A DNA stretch of 64,000 nucleotides. Source: Streptomyces mirabilis (GTDB lineage: Bacteria > Actinomycetota > Actinomycetes > Streptomycetales > Streptomycetaceae). Shown here one piece after another: positions 27,406 through 36,181 of the stretch. The stretch covers positions 186,001 through 250,000 of the forward strand of contig NZ_CP074102.1 of NCBI RefSeq assembly GCF_018310535.1. Direction: 5' to 3'. A program made the position numbers and the translations under genes. Within the stretch, counting starts at the first letter, position 1, and each line of letters opens with the position of its first letter. Below the pieces are notes generated by a model, which was not told the origin of the DNA, ran no database searches, and was given only the letters and a program-made list of their open reading frames with translations.

Positions 27406-28327
27406 GGCCGTACCTCTCTTCCGCCTTCCAGAAGTACACGAACCCGCCGGCGGCGGCGACCACGGCCCAGAAGGTGGCGATGGCCCACACATGGGGCGGC
27501 AGGTGGGAGGCGCCGTAACCGTCGATGAGGGCGAAGCGCATCAGGTCCATGTAGATCGCGGCCGGGTTCACCTGGAGCGCGCGGATGAACCACTCGGGCC
27601 GTCCGACGAGCATGTTGCTGATGGAGAACATGACGCCCGAGGTGTACATCCAGGTGCGCAGGATGAACGGCATCAGCTGGGCGAGGTCCGGCGTCTTGGC
27701 GCCCAGGCGCGCCACGATCAGCGCGAGGCCGGTGTTGAAGAGGAACTGCAGCACCAGCACCGGGACGATCAGCAGCCAGGACAGACCTGGCGCGCTGCCG
27801 AAACCGATCACCACGACGAACAGCACGATCATCGAGAACAGCAGCTGCTGGAGTTGCTGGAGCGCGAAGGAGATGGGCAGCGAGGCGCGCGGGAAATGCA
27901 GCGCGCGCACCAGCCCCAGGTTCCCGGAGATCGCGCGGACGCCCGCCATGATCGAGCTCTGCGTGAAGGTGAAGACGAAGACACCGGTCACCAGGAACGG
28001 AATGTAGGTGTCGTGCGACATGCCCCGGCTGGCCTTGAGGATCACGCCGAAGATGAAGTAGTACACGGCCGCGTTCAGCAGCGGCGTCGCCACCTGCCAC
28101 AGCTGGCCGAGCTTGGCCTGGCTGTACTGCGCGGTGAGTTTCGCCTGCGAGAAGGCAAGGATGAAATGCCGCCGCCCCCACAGCTGACGCACGTACTCGA
28201 CGAGTCCGGGCCGGGCGCCGCTGACCGCGAGCCCGTACTTGGCGGCCAGGTCGGCCGCGGAGAACCCGTCATCGGGGGACGGACGGTCGCTCACCGCGAC
28301 AGTTCCGTCATGCGTTGTCTCACTCAC
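27398..28327 (-). CDS. ABC-2 type polysaccharide/polyol-phosphate export permease
   Basis: The 309-residue integral membrane protein has about six helices, including VATPLLNAAVYYFIFGVIL, TYIPFLVTGVFVFTFTQSSI, LFSMIVLFVVVIGFG, WLLIVPVLVLQFLFNTGLAL and a C-terminal VWAIATFWAVVAAAGGFVYF. Its hydrophilic N-terminus (about 55 residues) and the SQAKLTAQYSQAKLGQLWQV segment match the Wzm/TagG group. These permeases flip lipid-linked glycans or teichoic acids. It pairs with the downstream ATPase. GTG 28327 gives the expected N-terminus. The cargo is unknown. Confidence 0.92.
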   Translation of the reverse strand: MSETTHDGTVAVSDRPSPDDGFSAADLAAKYGLAVSGARPGLVEYVRQLWGRRHFILAFSQAKLTAQYSQAKLGQLWQVATPLLNAAVYYFIFGVILKASRGMSHDTYIPFLVTGVFVFTFTQSSIMAGVRAISGNLGLVRALHFPRASLPISFALQQLQQLLFSMIVLFVVVIGFGSAPGLSWLLIVPVLVLQFLFNTGLALIVARLGAKTPDLAQLMPFILRTWMYTSGVMFSISNMLVGRPEWFIRALQVNPAAIYMDLMRFALIDGYGASHLPPHVWAIATFWAVVAAAGGFVYFWKAEERYGRG

Positions 28328-28447
28328 AAATGGAAACTTTCGTCTTCATGATGCGCACGGCCTGGTGGGGCAGGGGCTGGAGGCACGGGACCGCAGTACG
28401 GCGAACGTGCTCCCGGGAACGAGCTTGTCAGATGGTGTAGCCGCTTG

Positions 28448-29332
28448 TCAGATGACAGGAGGACGACCGAGGCGCGTCAGCCGCCACACCGTACGCCACT
28501 TCATGGGACGCCGGGGCCCGCAGGAACTGGTCCAGCCCTCCTTGAAACCGCCGAACCACGCCTTCAGGGCAGGTCCCGAGGGACGGCGGGCCAGGGTCAG
28601 GAGCATCCAGACGCCGAGGTAGACGGGGACGAGCGGCGCGGGAAGGTTTCGGCGCGCGAGCCAGACGCGGTTGCGGGCCACCATGCGGTGGTACACCGCA
28701 TGCCGCGAAGGGGCGGTCGTGGGGTGGTACAGCACCATGTCGGACCGGTAGTCGATCATCCAGCCCGAGTCGAGGGCCCGCCATGCCAGGTCGGTTTCCT
28801 CGTGGGCGTAGAAGAACTCGTCCGGAAGTCCGCCGACCTCGGCGAACACCTTCGTACGGACCGCGTTGGCGCCGCCGAGGAAGGTGGTCACGCGTGAGGA
28901 GCGCATCGGGTCGGAGGCGCGCAGCCGCGGTACGTGGCGGCGCTGGGTCTCCTTGGTCTCGGGGTCCGCGATCCGGAAGCTGATGATGCCGAGCTCGGGG
29001 TCGGCCGCGAAGGCCCGGCGGCACAGCTCGGCGGTGTCGTGGGTGGCGAGGAGGCCGTCGTCGTCGAGGAAGAGCAGGATGTCGACGTCCGTGCCACCGG
29101 GGCCGAAGGCCTCGATGCCCACGTTGCGGCCGCCGGGTATGCCGAGGTTCTCGGGCAGCTCGACGGTGCGCACGCTGCCGGGGACGTCCGGGACGGGCGA
29201 GCCGTTGCCGACCACGACCACCTCGACCCGGTCGCCGTCCTGCTTGGCGACGGAGTCCAGCAGGGCTCGGAGTTCGTCGGGGCGGTTGCCCATCGTGATG
29301 ATGACCGCGCCGACCTTCATCGCCGTACTCAC
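28448..29332 (-). CDS. Family 2 glycosyltransferase
   Basis: The 294-residue protein starts KVGAVIITMGNRPDELRALL and has the nucleotide-sugar region ENLGIPGGRNVGIEAF (about 82-97), the metal-binding DILLFLDDDG (about 107-116) and EFFYAHEETDLAWRALDSGW (the ED motif, about 190). The C-terminus has a short hydrophobic segment (VYLGVWMLLTLA), suggesting membrane association. It probably adds a sugar to the lipid or polymer made by this operon. Its start overlaps the preceding gene as GTGA. A 12-bp direct repeat (28423-28434 and 28443-28454) spans its stop codon. Confidence 0.9.
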   Translation of the reverse strand: MSTAMKVGAVIITMGNRPDELRALLDSVAKQDGDRVEVVVVGNGSPVPDVPGSVRTVELPENLGIPGGRNVGIEAFGPGGTDVDILLFLDDDGLLATHDTAELCRRAFAADPELGIISFRIADPETKETQRRHVPRLRASDPMRSSRVTTFLGGANAVRTKVFAEVGGLPDEFFYAHEETDLAWRALDSGWMIDYRSDMVLYHPTTAPSRHAVYHRMVARNRVWLARRNLPAPLVPVYLGVWMLLTLARRPSGPALKAWFGGFKEGWTSSCGPRRPMKWRTVWRLTRLGRPPVI

Positions 29333-30108
29333 TTCAGCCTGCTGGAGGCGAGGATGGACACGAGGTGCAGCACGGTCTGGAGGATGGCGATGCCGGCCAG
29401 GACCGCGACGCCGAGGCGGGTGAAGAACAGGTCCCCGCGCACCGAGTCCACGATGGCCAGCACCAGGATCAGCAGGGACGCCTCGATCCCGAGGACCAGC
29501 CGGTGGAACTTCAGCGCGGCGGCGGCCTTGCGGGCCAGCGCCATGCCGGAGGAGCGCGGCTCGGACGCCGACTCCTTGACCGGCGGCAGCCCGCCCTGGT
29601 GGCGGGCGACGCCGACGAGGTCGGTCTCGGCCTTGATCAGGATCGCGCCGAGGGCCGCCAGGGTGCCGAGGAAGGCCCAGAGCCAGTCGATCCGCCCGGA
29701 ACCCCAGGGGTCGGCGGCGCGCAGGCCGAAGCCGACGAGTACCGCGGCGTCGGTCAGATAGGCACCGACCCGGTCCAGGTAGACCCCGCCGAGCGAGAAC
29801 TGCTTCTTCCAGCGCGCTATCTCACCGTCGACACAGTCGAGCAGCAGGTAGAGCTGGACCATGATCACACCGAGCACGGCGCCCGGGATGCCCGGCACCA
29901 GCAGGGCCGGGGCGGCGAGCACGCCGAAGACAGTCATCAGGTACGTGAGCTGGTTGGGCGTGATCCTGGTGTTCACCAGGTAGCGGTCGCAGCGCAGCGA
30001 GATCTCTCGCATGTACAGGCGTCCCGCCCAATGCTCACCGCTGCGCCGGTCCTTCACCCCTGCGGGATGAACGACGGGGCGGAGTTCAGCTACTGATGGC
30101 CTTGGCAT
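29329..30108 (-). CDS. CDP-alcohol phosphotransferase lacking the fourth motif Asp
   Basis: The 259-residue membrane protein has several helices (LTYLMTVFGVLAAPALLVPG, AVLGVIMVQLYLLLDCV, and more near the C-terminus). Its CAPT motif reads DCVDGEIAR, eight residues, then GVYLDRVGA. The family motif is DxxDGxxAR-x8-GxxxDxxxD, so the last aspartate, the proposed base, is Ala here; the next Asp is four residues further on. It should transfer a phospho-alcohol from a CDP-alcohol, but the changed site makes activity or chemistry uncertain. Overlaps with both neighbours show tight coupling in the operon. Confidence 0.87.
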   Translation of the reverse strand: MPRPSVAELRPVVHPAGVKDRRSGEHWAGRLYMREISLRCDRYLVNTRITPNQLTYLMTVFGVLAAPALLVPGIPGAVLGVIMVQLYLLLDCVDGEIARWKKQFSLGGVYLDRVGAYLTDAAVLVGFGLRAADPWGSGRIDWLWAFLGTLAALGAILIKAETDLVGVARHQGGLPPVKESASEPRSSGMALARKAAAALKFHRLVLGIEASLLILVLAIVDSVRGDLFFTRLGVAVLAGIAILQTVLHLVSILASSRLK

Positions 30109-31147
30109 AGTCGGAGTAGATGTCCTTGATCTGGTTGGTTTTCAGGTCGAGGTGTTCGAGGATCGTGTAGCGGCCCGGCCGGGTCTGTGGAGCGAACTCC
30201 ACGACCTGCACGAACTCGTCCACGGTGAACCCGATCTCCTCGGGCAGTACCGGCAGCCCGTGCCGGTGCAGCACCTCGGCCATGTACGCCGACTGCTCGT
30301 GCGCCCCCCGCAGGTACATCGCGAAGGCCGCGCCCAGACCGCACTGCTCGCCGTGGCTCGCCGCGCGCTTGGGGAAGAGGAGGTCGAAGGCGTGGTTGAT
30401 CTCGTGGCAGGCGCCCGACGAGGGCCGTGAGTCGCCCGACACCGACATGGCGATCCCGCTGAGGACCAGTGCCTCGGCGAGCACCTGAAGGAAGTCGTTG
30501 TCGCCGATGCCGCCGGGGTGGCGCAGTACGGCCTCTCCGGCCTGGCGTGCCATCGCGGCCGCGAGACCGTCGATCTTCTCGCCGTTGACACGGTTGGCCA
30601 GCTCCCAGTCCGCGATCGCGGAGATGTTGGAGACGGCGTCGCCGATGCCGGAGCGCACGAACCGTACGGGCGCGTCGCGGATCACATCGAGGTCGATGAC
30701 GACCGCGATCGGGTTCGGCACACCGTAGGAGCCACGGCCCGCGTCGTTGTCGAGGGTCGCGACGGGCGAGCACAGGCCGTCGTGCGCGAGGTTGGTGGGC
30801 ACGGCGACCAGCGGGAGCCCGACGCGCGCCGCGGCGAACTTCGCGCAGTCGATGATCTTGCCGCCGCCCAGGCCCACGACCGCGTCGTAGTGCCCGGCCT
30901 TGATGGCACCGGCCAGCCGGATCGCGTCGTCGAGGGTGCCGCCGCCGACCTCGTACCAGGTGGCGCCCGGCAGCGCCGGGGCGATCCGCTCGCGCAGCCT
31001 CGCGCCGGAGCCGTTGCTCACCGCGACGGCCAGCTTCCCGGAGTGCGAGATCCGCTGGTCGGAGAGCACGCTCGCCAGGTCGTCCAGGGCACCCGGGCGG
31101 ATGTCGACGACGACTGGCGAGGGAATGAGCCTTGTCAGTACTGGCAC
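30086..31147 (-). CDS. Glycerol-1-phosphate dehydrogenase-like NAD(P) enzyme
   Basis: The 353-residue protein belongs to the iron/zinc-type polyol dehydrogenase and dehydroquinate-synthase superfamily. It shows GLGGGKIIDCAKFAA (dinucleotide binding, about 92-106), PTNLAHDGLCSPVA (about 117), and metal ligands in SGIGDAVSN (about 164), GACHEINHAFD (about 246) and SHGEQCG (about 264). This pattern resembles EgsA/AraM, which reduce dihydroxyacetone phosphate to sn-glycerol-1-phosphate. GTG 31147 follows GGGAG. Its place between a nucleotidyltransferase and a CDP-alcohol transferase suggests it makes the alcohol phosphate that is then activated. Confidence 0.86.
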   Translation of the reverse strand: MPVLTRLIPSPVVVDIRPGALDDLASVLSDQRISHSGKLAVAVSNGSGARLRERIAPALPGATWYEVGGGTLDDAIRLAGAIKAGHYDAVVGLGGGKIIDCAKFAAARVGLPLVAVPTNLAHDGLCSPVATLDNDAGRGSYGVPNPIAVVIDLDVIRDAPVRFVRSGIGDAVSNISAIADWELANRVNGEKIDGLAAAMARQAGEAVLRHPGGIGDNDFLQVLAEALVLSGIAMSVSGDSRPSSGACHEINHAFDLLFPKRAASHGEQCGLGAAFAMYLRGAHEQSAYMAEVLHRHGLPVLPEEIGFTVDEFVQVVEFAPQTRPGRYTILEHLDLKTNQIKDIYSDYAKAISS

Positions 31148-31887
31148 GCGATCTCCCGTCCCTTGGCGAGGTCGTCGTGGTTGTCGATCTCGACCCACTT
31201 GACGTCACCGATCGGCGCCACGTCGATCTTGAAGCCGCGGTTGACGAGCTCCTGGTAGCCGTGCTCGTAGAACTGCTGCGGGTCCGTCTCCCACACCGTC
31301 TTCAGGGCGTCGGCCAGGTCGGCGGCGGCGTCGCCCTCGATGAGGGTGACGCCGATGTACTCGCCGGTGGCCTCGGTGGGCTCCATCAGCTTGGTGATCT
31401 TCCGGACGCCCTTGTCGGGGTCCACGACGACCTTCATCTCCTCGTCGGCGAGCTTCTTCACCGTGTCGAGGGCGAGGATGATGCGCTTGCCGTCGCCGCG
31501 GGCGGCCAGCAGCGTCTTCTCGACGGAGACCGGGTGCACGGTGTCGCCGTTGGCGAGGATCACACCGTCCTTGAGGGCGTCACGGCCGCACCACAGGGAG
31601 TAGGCGTTGTTCCACTCCTCGGCCTTGTCGTTGTCGATGAGGGTGATCTTGAGGCCGTACTTGGCCTCCAGGGCGTCCTTGCGGTCGTACACGGCTTCCT
31701 TGCGGTAGCCGACGATGATCCCGACCTCGGTCAGACCGATCTCGGCGAAGTTGCCGAGGGTCAGGTCCAGGACCGTGATGCTGTCCTCTACGCCCGCGGG
31801 GCCCACCGGCACGAGAGCCTTTGGGAGGCTGTCGGTGTAGGGACGCAGACGCCGTCCGGCGCCGGCCGCCAGCACGAGGCCGATCAT
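31135..31887 (-). CDS. Sugar- or polyol-phosphate nucleotidyltransferase
   Basis: The 250-residue protein begins with the pyrophosphorylase signature MIGLVLAAGAGRRLRPYTDS and has KALVPVG (about 24) and LANGDTVHP (about 113), the metal-binding position. It resembles the phosphocholine-cytidylyltransferase-like group of the NTP-transferase family. The presence of two CDP-alcohol phosphotransferases in the same operon suggests CTP as the donor nucleotide. Its ATG overlaps the stop of the upstream CAPT gene as ATGA, and its stop overlaps the next gene by 13 bp. The acceptor could be glycerol-, inositol- or another polyol phosphate. Confidence 0.87.
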   Translation of the reverse strand: MIGLVLAAGAGRRLRPYTDSLPKALVPVGPAGVEDSITVLDLTLGNFAEIGLTEVGIIVGYRKEAVYDRKDALEAKYGLKITLIDNDKAEEWNNAYSLWCGRDALKDGVILANGDTVHPVSVEKTLLAARGDGKRIILALDTVKKLADEEMKVVVDPDKGVRKITKLMEPTEATGEYIGVTLIEGDAAADLADALKTVWETDPQQFYEHGYQELVNRGFKIDVAPIGDVKWVEIDNHDDLAKGREIACQY

Positions 31888-33686
31888 GCGGGTTCTCCTT
31901 CATCGTGTACGGCGGGGGCCCCGGAGGACACCCAGAAGCGGATGCTCTCGACGAGCACCAGCAGCGCCACGGCCACGGCGAGCGCCGTGAGCGCGACCTT
32001 GAACTGTGCGGCGGCGAGCAGCGCGGCCAGGACGGTGACCAGCAGCGTCCTGCCTTCGTGCCCGCCGATCGCCCGCACCAGCCAGTGCGGGGGGGCTCCG
32101 GCGTTGCCGCGGATGCGGTACACCGTGTCGTAGTGATGGTAGGCGACGGCGGCCACCAGGCCGAAAGCCGCGGGAAGTGCCCCGTTCACATCGGCTTTGG
32201 CCGCCAGTACCAGAACGGTGAGGTATTCGGCGGCGCGGAAGAAGGGGGGCACCAGCCAGTCGAGGGCACCCTTGAGGGGGCGGACGACGGCGAGGGCGGA
32301 CAGGAGCACGTAGCCGACGGCGCACAGGACGGTCTGCCAGCCCGCGCCCCAGAGCAGGGCCGAGGTCACCACGAGGACGCCGCCGACGGCGGCACTGACC
32401 GGCGCCGCGATACGGACCGTGCCGCGCGCCAAGCGCACCAGCAGTTCGACGAGCGGTCCGCTGTCCGCGAGATCCGCCAGCGCCTGCGCCGCCCGGTCCG
32501 TGCGCCGGGCCTTGCGGGTGAGCGAGCGCAGTACGCGGCCCGCCGTGGTGTACGTCGCGGCGAACGCGCAGCCGACGAGCAGTGCGTAGAAGGTGATGCG
32601 GGGGGTCGTCAGCGCCGTGAGGACGGCGATCATCGCCCATCGTTCACCGATGGGCAGGACTATCATCCGGCGCACCCAGACCGTCCAGCCGACGCTGTCG
32701 AGCTTGTCCGAGAGGGCGGCGGTGGGGCTGGTGTTGGCGGTGGCGTCGTGGTTCGCCTCGTTGAAGGAGAAGTCCACGACGTGCCGGCAGGTCTGCAGGA
32801 TCATCGCGCCGAGCGCGAGGGCCCATACGTCGTCGCCGCCGCGGGCGGCTCCGAGGGCGAGGCCCGCGTAGTAGGCGTACTCCTTGGCACGGTCGAAGGT
32901 CGCGTCCAGCCAGGCGCCGAGCGTCGAGTACTGGAGCGAGTAGCGGGCGAGCTGCCCGTCCGTGCAGTCCAGGACGAAGGAGAACAGGAGCAGCAGCCCG
33001 GCCGCGACGAATCCGGCGCGGGTGCCGGTGGCGGCGCAGCCCGCGGCGATCAGCGCGGTGAGCAGGGAGGCGGTGGTGACCTGGTTCGGGGTCAGGCCGC
33101 GGCGGGCGCACCAGCGGGCGATGTAGCGCGAGTACGGGCTGATGCAGTACGTGGTGAAGAAGCCGTCGCGGGCCTTCACCGCGCTGCGCAGGCGTACGGC
33201 CTCGTCGTCCACGGCGGAGACGGCCTGCCGGGCCTCGTTGCGCTCCTGCGGGTCGGTGGGGACCGCGGCGACGAGCGTGCCGAGCTCGGGGCGGAACACG
33301 GCGACGCCGTCCGCGTCGAGGGCCGCGGTGAGCCGCTCGGCGAGGTTGTCGGTGGCGACGGCGAGGCTGCCGGAGGCGGAGCTCTCACGGGCCACGGCAC
33401 GGGTCAGCGCCCGGCGGGCCTCGGGCTGCACCGATACGGCACCGGGCAGCGCGGAGGCCGCGAACCGCGGGTCCGTGAGGCCGAGGCGCAGGGCGTGCAG
33501 GTGCCCCACGAAGCGGGCGTCGACGACGGCGACGCGCTGGTCCGCCGGTACGGCGGCCAGCAGTGTCTCGGCGTCACCGGCTTCGCCGGCGAGCCGCACG
33601 TCGAAGCCGAGCGACCGCAGATCGCCCTCGAGCGACGATCCGGGGACCGGCTGGCCGGTGAGGATGGCGGTCGACAGCGAACTCAC
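31884..33686 (-). CDS. Large CDP-alcohol phosphotransferase fusion protein
   Basis: The 600-residue protein combines a soluble N-terminal domain (about 1-190, including VAVVDARFVGHLHALRLGLT), a CAPT membrane domain and a long C-terminal membrane region. The CAPT motif DCTDGQLAR-x8-GAWLDATFD is complete, unlike the other CAPT of this operon. The N-terminal part recalls a degenerate nucleotidyltransferase, as in archaeal inositol-phosphate cytidylyltransferase fusions, but this is inference. The C-terminal part may match DUF5941. It is the first gene of the operon. GTG 33686 is adopted; its ribosome-binding site is poor, and the frame stays open upstream. Confidence 0.82.
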   Translation of the reverse strand: MSSLSTAILTGQPVPGSSLEGDLRSLGFDVRLAGEAGDAETLLAAVPADQRVAVVDARFVGHLHALRLGLTDPRFAASALPGAVSVQPEARRALTRAVARESSASGSLAVATDNLAERLTAALDADGVAVFRPELGTLVAAVPTDPQERNEARQAVSAVDDEAVRLRSAVKARDGFFTTYCISPYSRYIARWCARRGLTPNQVTTASLLTALIAAGCAATGTRAGFVAAGLLLLFSFVLDCTDGQLARYSLQYSTLGAWLDATFDRAKEYAYYAGLALGAARGGDDVWALALGAMILQTCRHVVDFSFNEANHDATANTSPTAALSDKLDSVGWTVWVRRMIVLPIGERWAMIAVLTALTTPRITFYALLVGCAFAATYTTAGRVLRSLTRKARRTDRAAQALADLADSGPLVELLVRLARGTVRIAAPVSAAVGGVLVVTSALLWGAGWQTVLCAVGYVLLSALAVVRPLKGALDWLVPPFFRAAEYLTVLVLAAKADVNGALPAAFGLVAAVAYHHYDTVYRIRGNAGAPPHWLVRAIGGHEGRTLLVTVLAALLAAAQFKVALTALAVAVALLVLVESIRFWVSSGAPAVHDEGEPA

Positions 33687-34036
33687 TCCCTGAGTGCCGA
33701 CGCGGCCTTGCGCCGGGCGTGTACGTGGTGGGAAGGCCCCGGCCCCAGGCCCGAGGGGGCTCAGGCCGCTGGGCGGCATGTCGGCAGAGGCTATCGGATG
33801 ATGAGAAGCGGGCGTTCACCGCCCGTTCACTGCGCGATCAACCACATCTGCGTACCGCCTCCGCCGCGATCATCATCGGTGATCCGGGGGCCGTGTCACA
33901 AACCCGCACTCGCAGAACGCAATATTTGCGTCATTGATCTCGACACCTTCCGGACCGTTACATAGAGGGGCAGGACGGTCGGATCGGCGGCCGGCACCGG
34001 AGCCACCGGCGGCGGACCGACATAGGGTGGTCGTCC
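33687..34036. other. Divergent intergenic region, no gene seen
   Basis: This 350-bp stretch separates the leftward surface-polymer operon from the rightward galE. It should hold both promoters. It has lower GC near 33900-33960 (AATATTTGCGTCATTGATC). No convincing ORF, palindrome or hairpin was found. Confidence 0.5.
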
Positions 34037-35014
34037 ATGACATGGCTGATCACAGGCGGGGCCGGATACATCGGGGCACACGTGGCGCGGGCGATGGCGG
34101 AGGCCGGTGAGCGCGTCGTCGCCCTCGACGACCTCTCGGCCGGGGTTCCGAACCGGCTTCCGGAGAGCATTCCGCTGGTGCAGGGCTCGTCACTCGACGG
34201 GGACCTGCTCAAGCGGGTCCTCGCGGAGCACTCGGTGACGGGCGTGGTGCATCTCGCCGCGCGCAAGCAGGTCGGCGAGTCCGTGGCCCAGCCGACGCGC
34301 TACTACCAGGAGAACGTGGGCGGGCTCGCGACACTCCTGGAGGCGGTCGCCGGGGCCGGCGTCAAGCGCTTCGTCTTCTCCTCCTCCGCCGCCGTCTACG
34401 GCAACCCGGATGTGGACCTCATCACGGAGGACACTCCCTGTGCGCCGATGAGCCCGTACGGCGAGACGAAGCTCGCCGGGGAGTGGCTGGTCCGCGCGGC
34501 GGGCCGGACCCACGGCATCGCGACCGTGTGCCTGCGCTACTTCAACGTGGCGGGTGCGGCCACGCCCGAGCTGGCCGACACCGGCGTGTTCAATGTGATC
34601 CCGATGGTCTTCGACCGCATCACCCGCGACGAGGCCCCGCGGATCTTCGGCGACGACTACCCGACGCCGGACGGCACCTGCGTCCGTGACTACATCCATG
34701 TCGCCGACCTCGCCGAGGCACACCTCGCGGCGGCCCGGCGGCTGGCCGGCGGCGCGACGGGCGACCTCACGGTGAACATCGGCCGCGGGGAAGGAGTATC
34801 GGTACGTGAACTGCTCACGTTGATCGGCGAGGTCAGCGGGGACAGCCGGCGGCCGGTGGTCGAGCCGCGCCGCCCCGGGGACGCGCCGCGCGCGGTCGCC
34901 TCGGCCGACCTGGCCGCGCGGGAACTCGACTGGAGCGCGCGGCGCGGGGTCCGGGAGATGGTGGAGTCGGCGTGGCAGGGGTGGGTGCTGCATCACCCCC
35001 GGGCACAGGATTAA
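34037..35014 (+). CDS. galE: UDP-glucose 4-epimerase
   Basis: The 325-residue short-chain dehydrogenase-type epimerase interconverts UDP-glucose and UDP-galactose. It has the NAD-binding motif WLITGGAGYIGAHVARAM (about 3-20), SSSAAVYGNP (catalytic Ser/Thr region, about 115), the YxxxK pair in SPYGETKLAGE (about 138-148), LRYFNVAGA (about 169) and DGTCVRDYIHVADLAEAH (about 213). ATG 34037 gives the standard start. It stands alone, followed by a strong terminator. It could supply UDP-galactose for glycans, including those of the neighbouring operon. Confidence 0.95.
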   Translation: MTWLITGGAGYIGAHVARAMAEAGERVVALDDLSAGVPNRLPESIPLVQGSSLDGDLLKRVLAEHSVTGVVHLAARKQVGESVAQPTRYYQENVGGLATLLEAVAGAGVKRFVFSSSAAVYGNPDVDLITEDTPCAPMSPYGETKLAGEWLVRAAGRTHGIATVCLRYFNVAGAATPELADTGVFNVIPMVFDRITRDEAPRIFGDDYPTPDGTCVRDYIHVADLAEAHLAAARRLAGGATGDLTVNIGRGEGVSVRELLTLIGEVSGDSRRPVVEPRRPGDAPRAVASADLAARELDWSARRGVREMVESAWQGWVLHHPRAQD

Positions 35015-35027
35015 CGATCTCGAGTGT

Positions 35028-35062
35028 GCTCTGACCTGCGGATCGTTTCCGCAGGTCAGAGC
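35028..35062. terminator. Perfect 15-bp hairpin terminator
   Basis: GCTCTGACCTGCGGA and its exact complement enclose a TCGTT loop, 13 bp after the galE stop and 89 bp before the transporter start. Confidence 0.9.
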
Positions 35063-35151
35063 ATATGACAACGGTGTTCAGTGCCGCGTTGCCCGATACC
35101 CCCCGCCCGTAGTTCACTGTGATCCCGGGCAGAGCACAGGAGGCGGCTTCC

Positions 35152-36090
35152 ATGGGGGCTGGACACGATCACGGGCACGCCCATGGCGCGCCCACCAGCG
35201 GCACGGCGGCAGCCGCGTACCGCGGGAGGCTGCGGGTCGCGCTGTCGATCACGCTCACCGTGATGGTGGTCGAGATCGTCGGCGGCCTCATGGCCGATTC
35301 CCTCGCACTCGTCGCCGACGCGGCACACATGGCGACGGACGCGGTGGGGCTGGGCATGGCACTGCTCGCGATCCACTTCGCCAACCGCCCGCCCAGCGGC
35401 AACCGCACGTTCGGCTACGCGCGGGCCGAGATCCTCGCCGCGCTCGCCAACTGTCTGCTGCTGCTCGGTGTCGGCGGCTACGTCCTGTACGAGGCGATCC
35501 ACCGCTTCGTGACGCCCGCCGACACCGAGGGCGGTCTGACCATCGTCTTCGGGTTGATCGGTCTGGTCGCGAACACGATCTCGCTCACGCTGCTGCTGCG
35601 CGGCCAGAAGGACAGCCTGAACGTGCGCGGCGCCTTCCTGGAAGTGGTGGCGGACGCGCTGGGTTCGGTGGCGGTGATCATCTCCGCCGTGGTGATCATG
35701 ACCACCGGATGGCAGGCGGCCGACCCGATCGCCTCGATCATCATCAGCATCATGATCGTCCCGCGCACCTGGAAGCTGCTCCACGAGACGCTCGACGTGC
35801 TCCTGGAGGCGGCGCCCAAGAACGTCGACATGGCGGAGGTGCGCACCCACATCCTGGCCCTGCCAGGCGTCGAGGACGTGCACGACCTGCACGCCTGGAC
35901 CATCACGTCGGGCATGCCGGTCCTCTCCGCCCATGTGGTCGTCAGCTCCGACGTCCTGAACGCCATCGGCCACGAGAAGATGCTCCACGAGCTCCAGGGC
36001 TGTCTGGGCCACCACTTCGACGTGGAGCACTGCACCTTCCAGCTGGAACCGAGCGGGCACGCGGAGCACGAGGCGAAGCTCTGCCACTGA
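35152..36090 (+). CDS. Cation diffusion facilitator, zinc/cobalt-type exporter
   Basis: The 312-residue membrane transporter has a His-rich N-terminus (HDHGHAHG), about six helices and a C-terminal cytoplasmic metal-sensing domain (HDLHAWTITSGMPVLSAHVV). The first metal site is DAAHMATDAVGL (about 61, HxxxD). The second reads EVVADALGS where many CzcD-type proteins have HVxxD, so a metal ligand is Glu instead of His. It probably extrudes Zn or a related divalent ion in exchange for protons. ATG 35152 follows AGGAGG well, and the upstream in-frame start is rejected. It is a single-gene unit. Confidence 0.93.
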   Translation: MGAGHDHGHAHGAPTSGTAAAAYRGRLRVALSITLTVMVVEIVGGLMADSLALVADAAHMATDAVGLGMALLAIHFANRPPSGNRTFGYARAEILAALANCLLLLGVGGYVLYEAIHRFVTPADTEGGLTIVFGLIGLVANTISLTLLLRGQKDSLNVRGAFLEVVADALGSVAVIISAVVIMTTGWQAADPIASIIISIMIVPRTWKLLHETLDVLLEAAPKNVDMAEVRTHILALPGVEDVHDLHAWTITSGMPVLSAHVVVSSDVLNAIGHEKMLHELQGCLGHHFDVEHCTFQLEPSGHAEHEAKLCH

Positions 36091-36181
36091 GGGGCTCCTG
36101 ATCCAGCGGGCTTCAAATTCGCGGGCGTGGTCGGCGCCTCCGGTGCTAGCGTGGCCGGAAATCAGAGGAAGAGGTGGGTTG

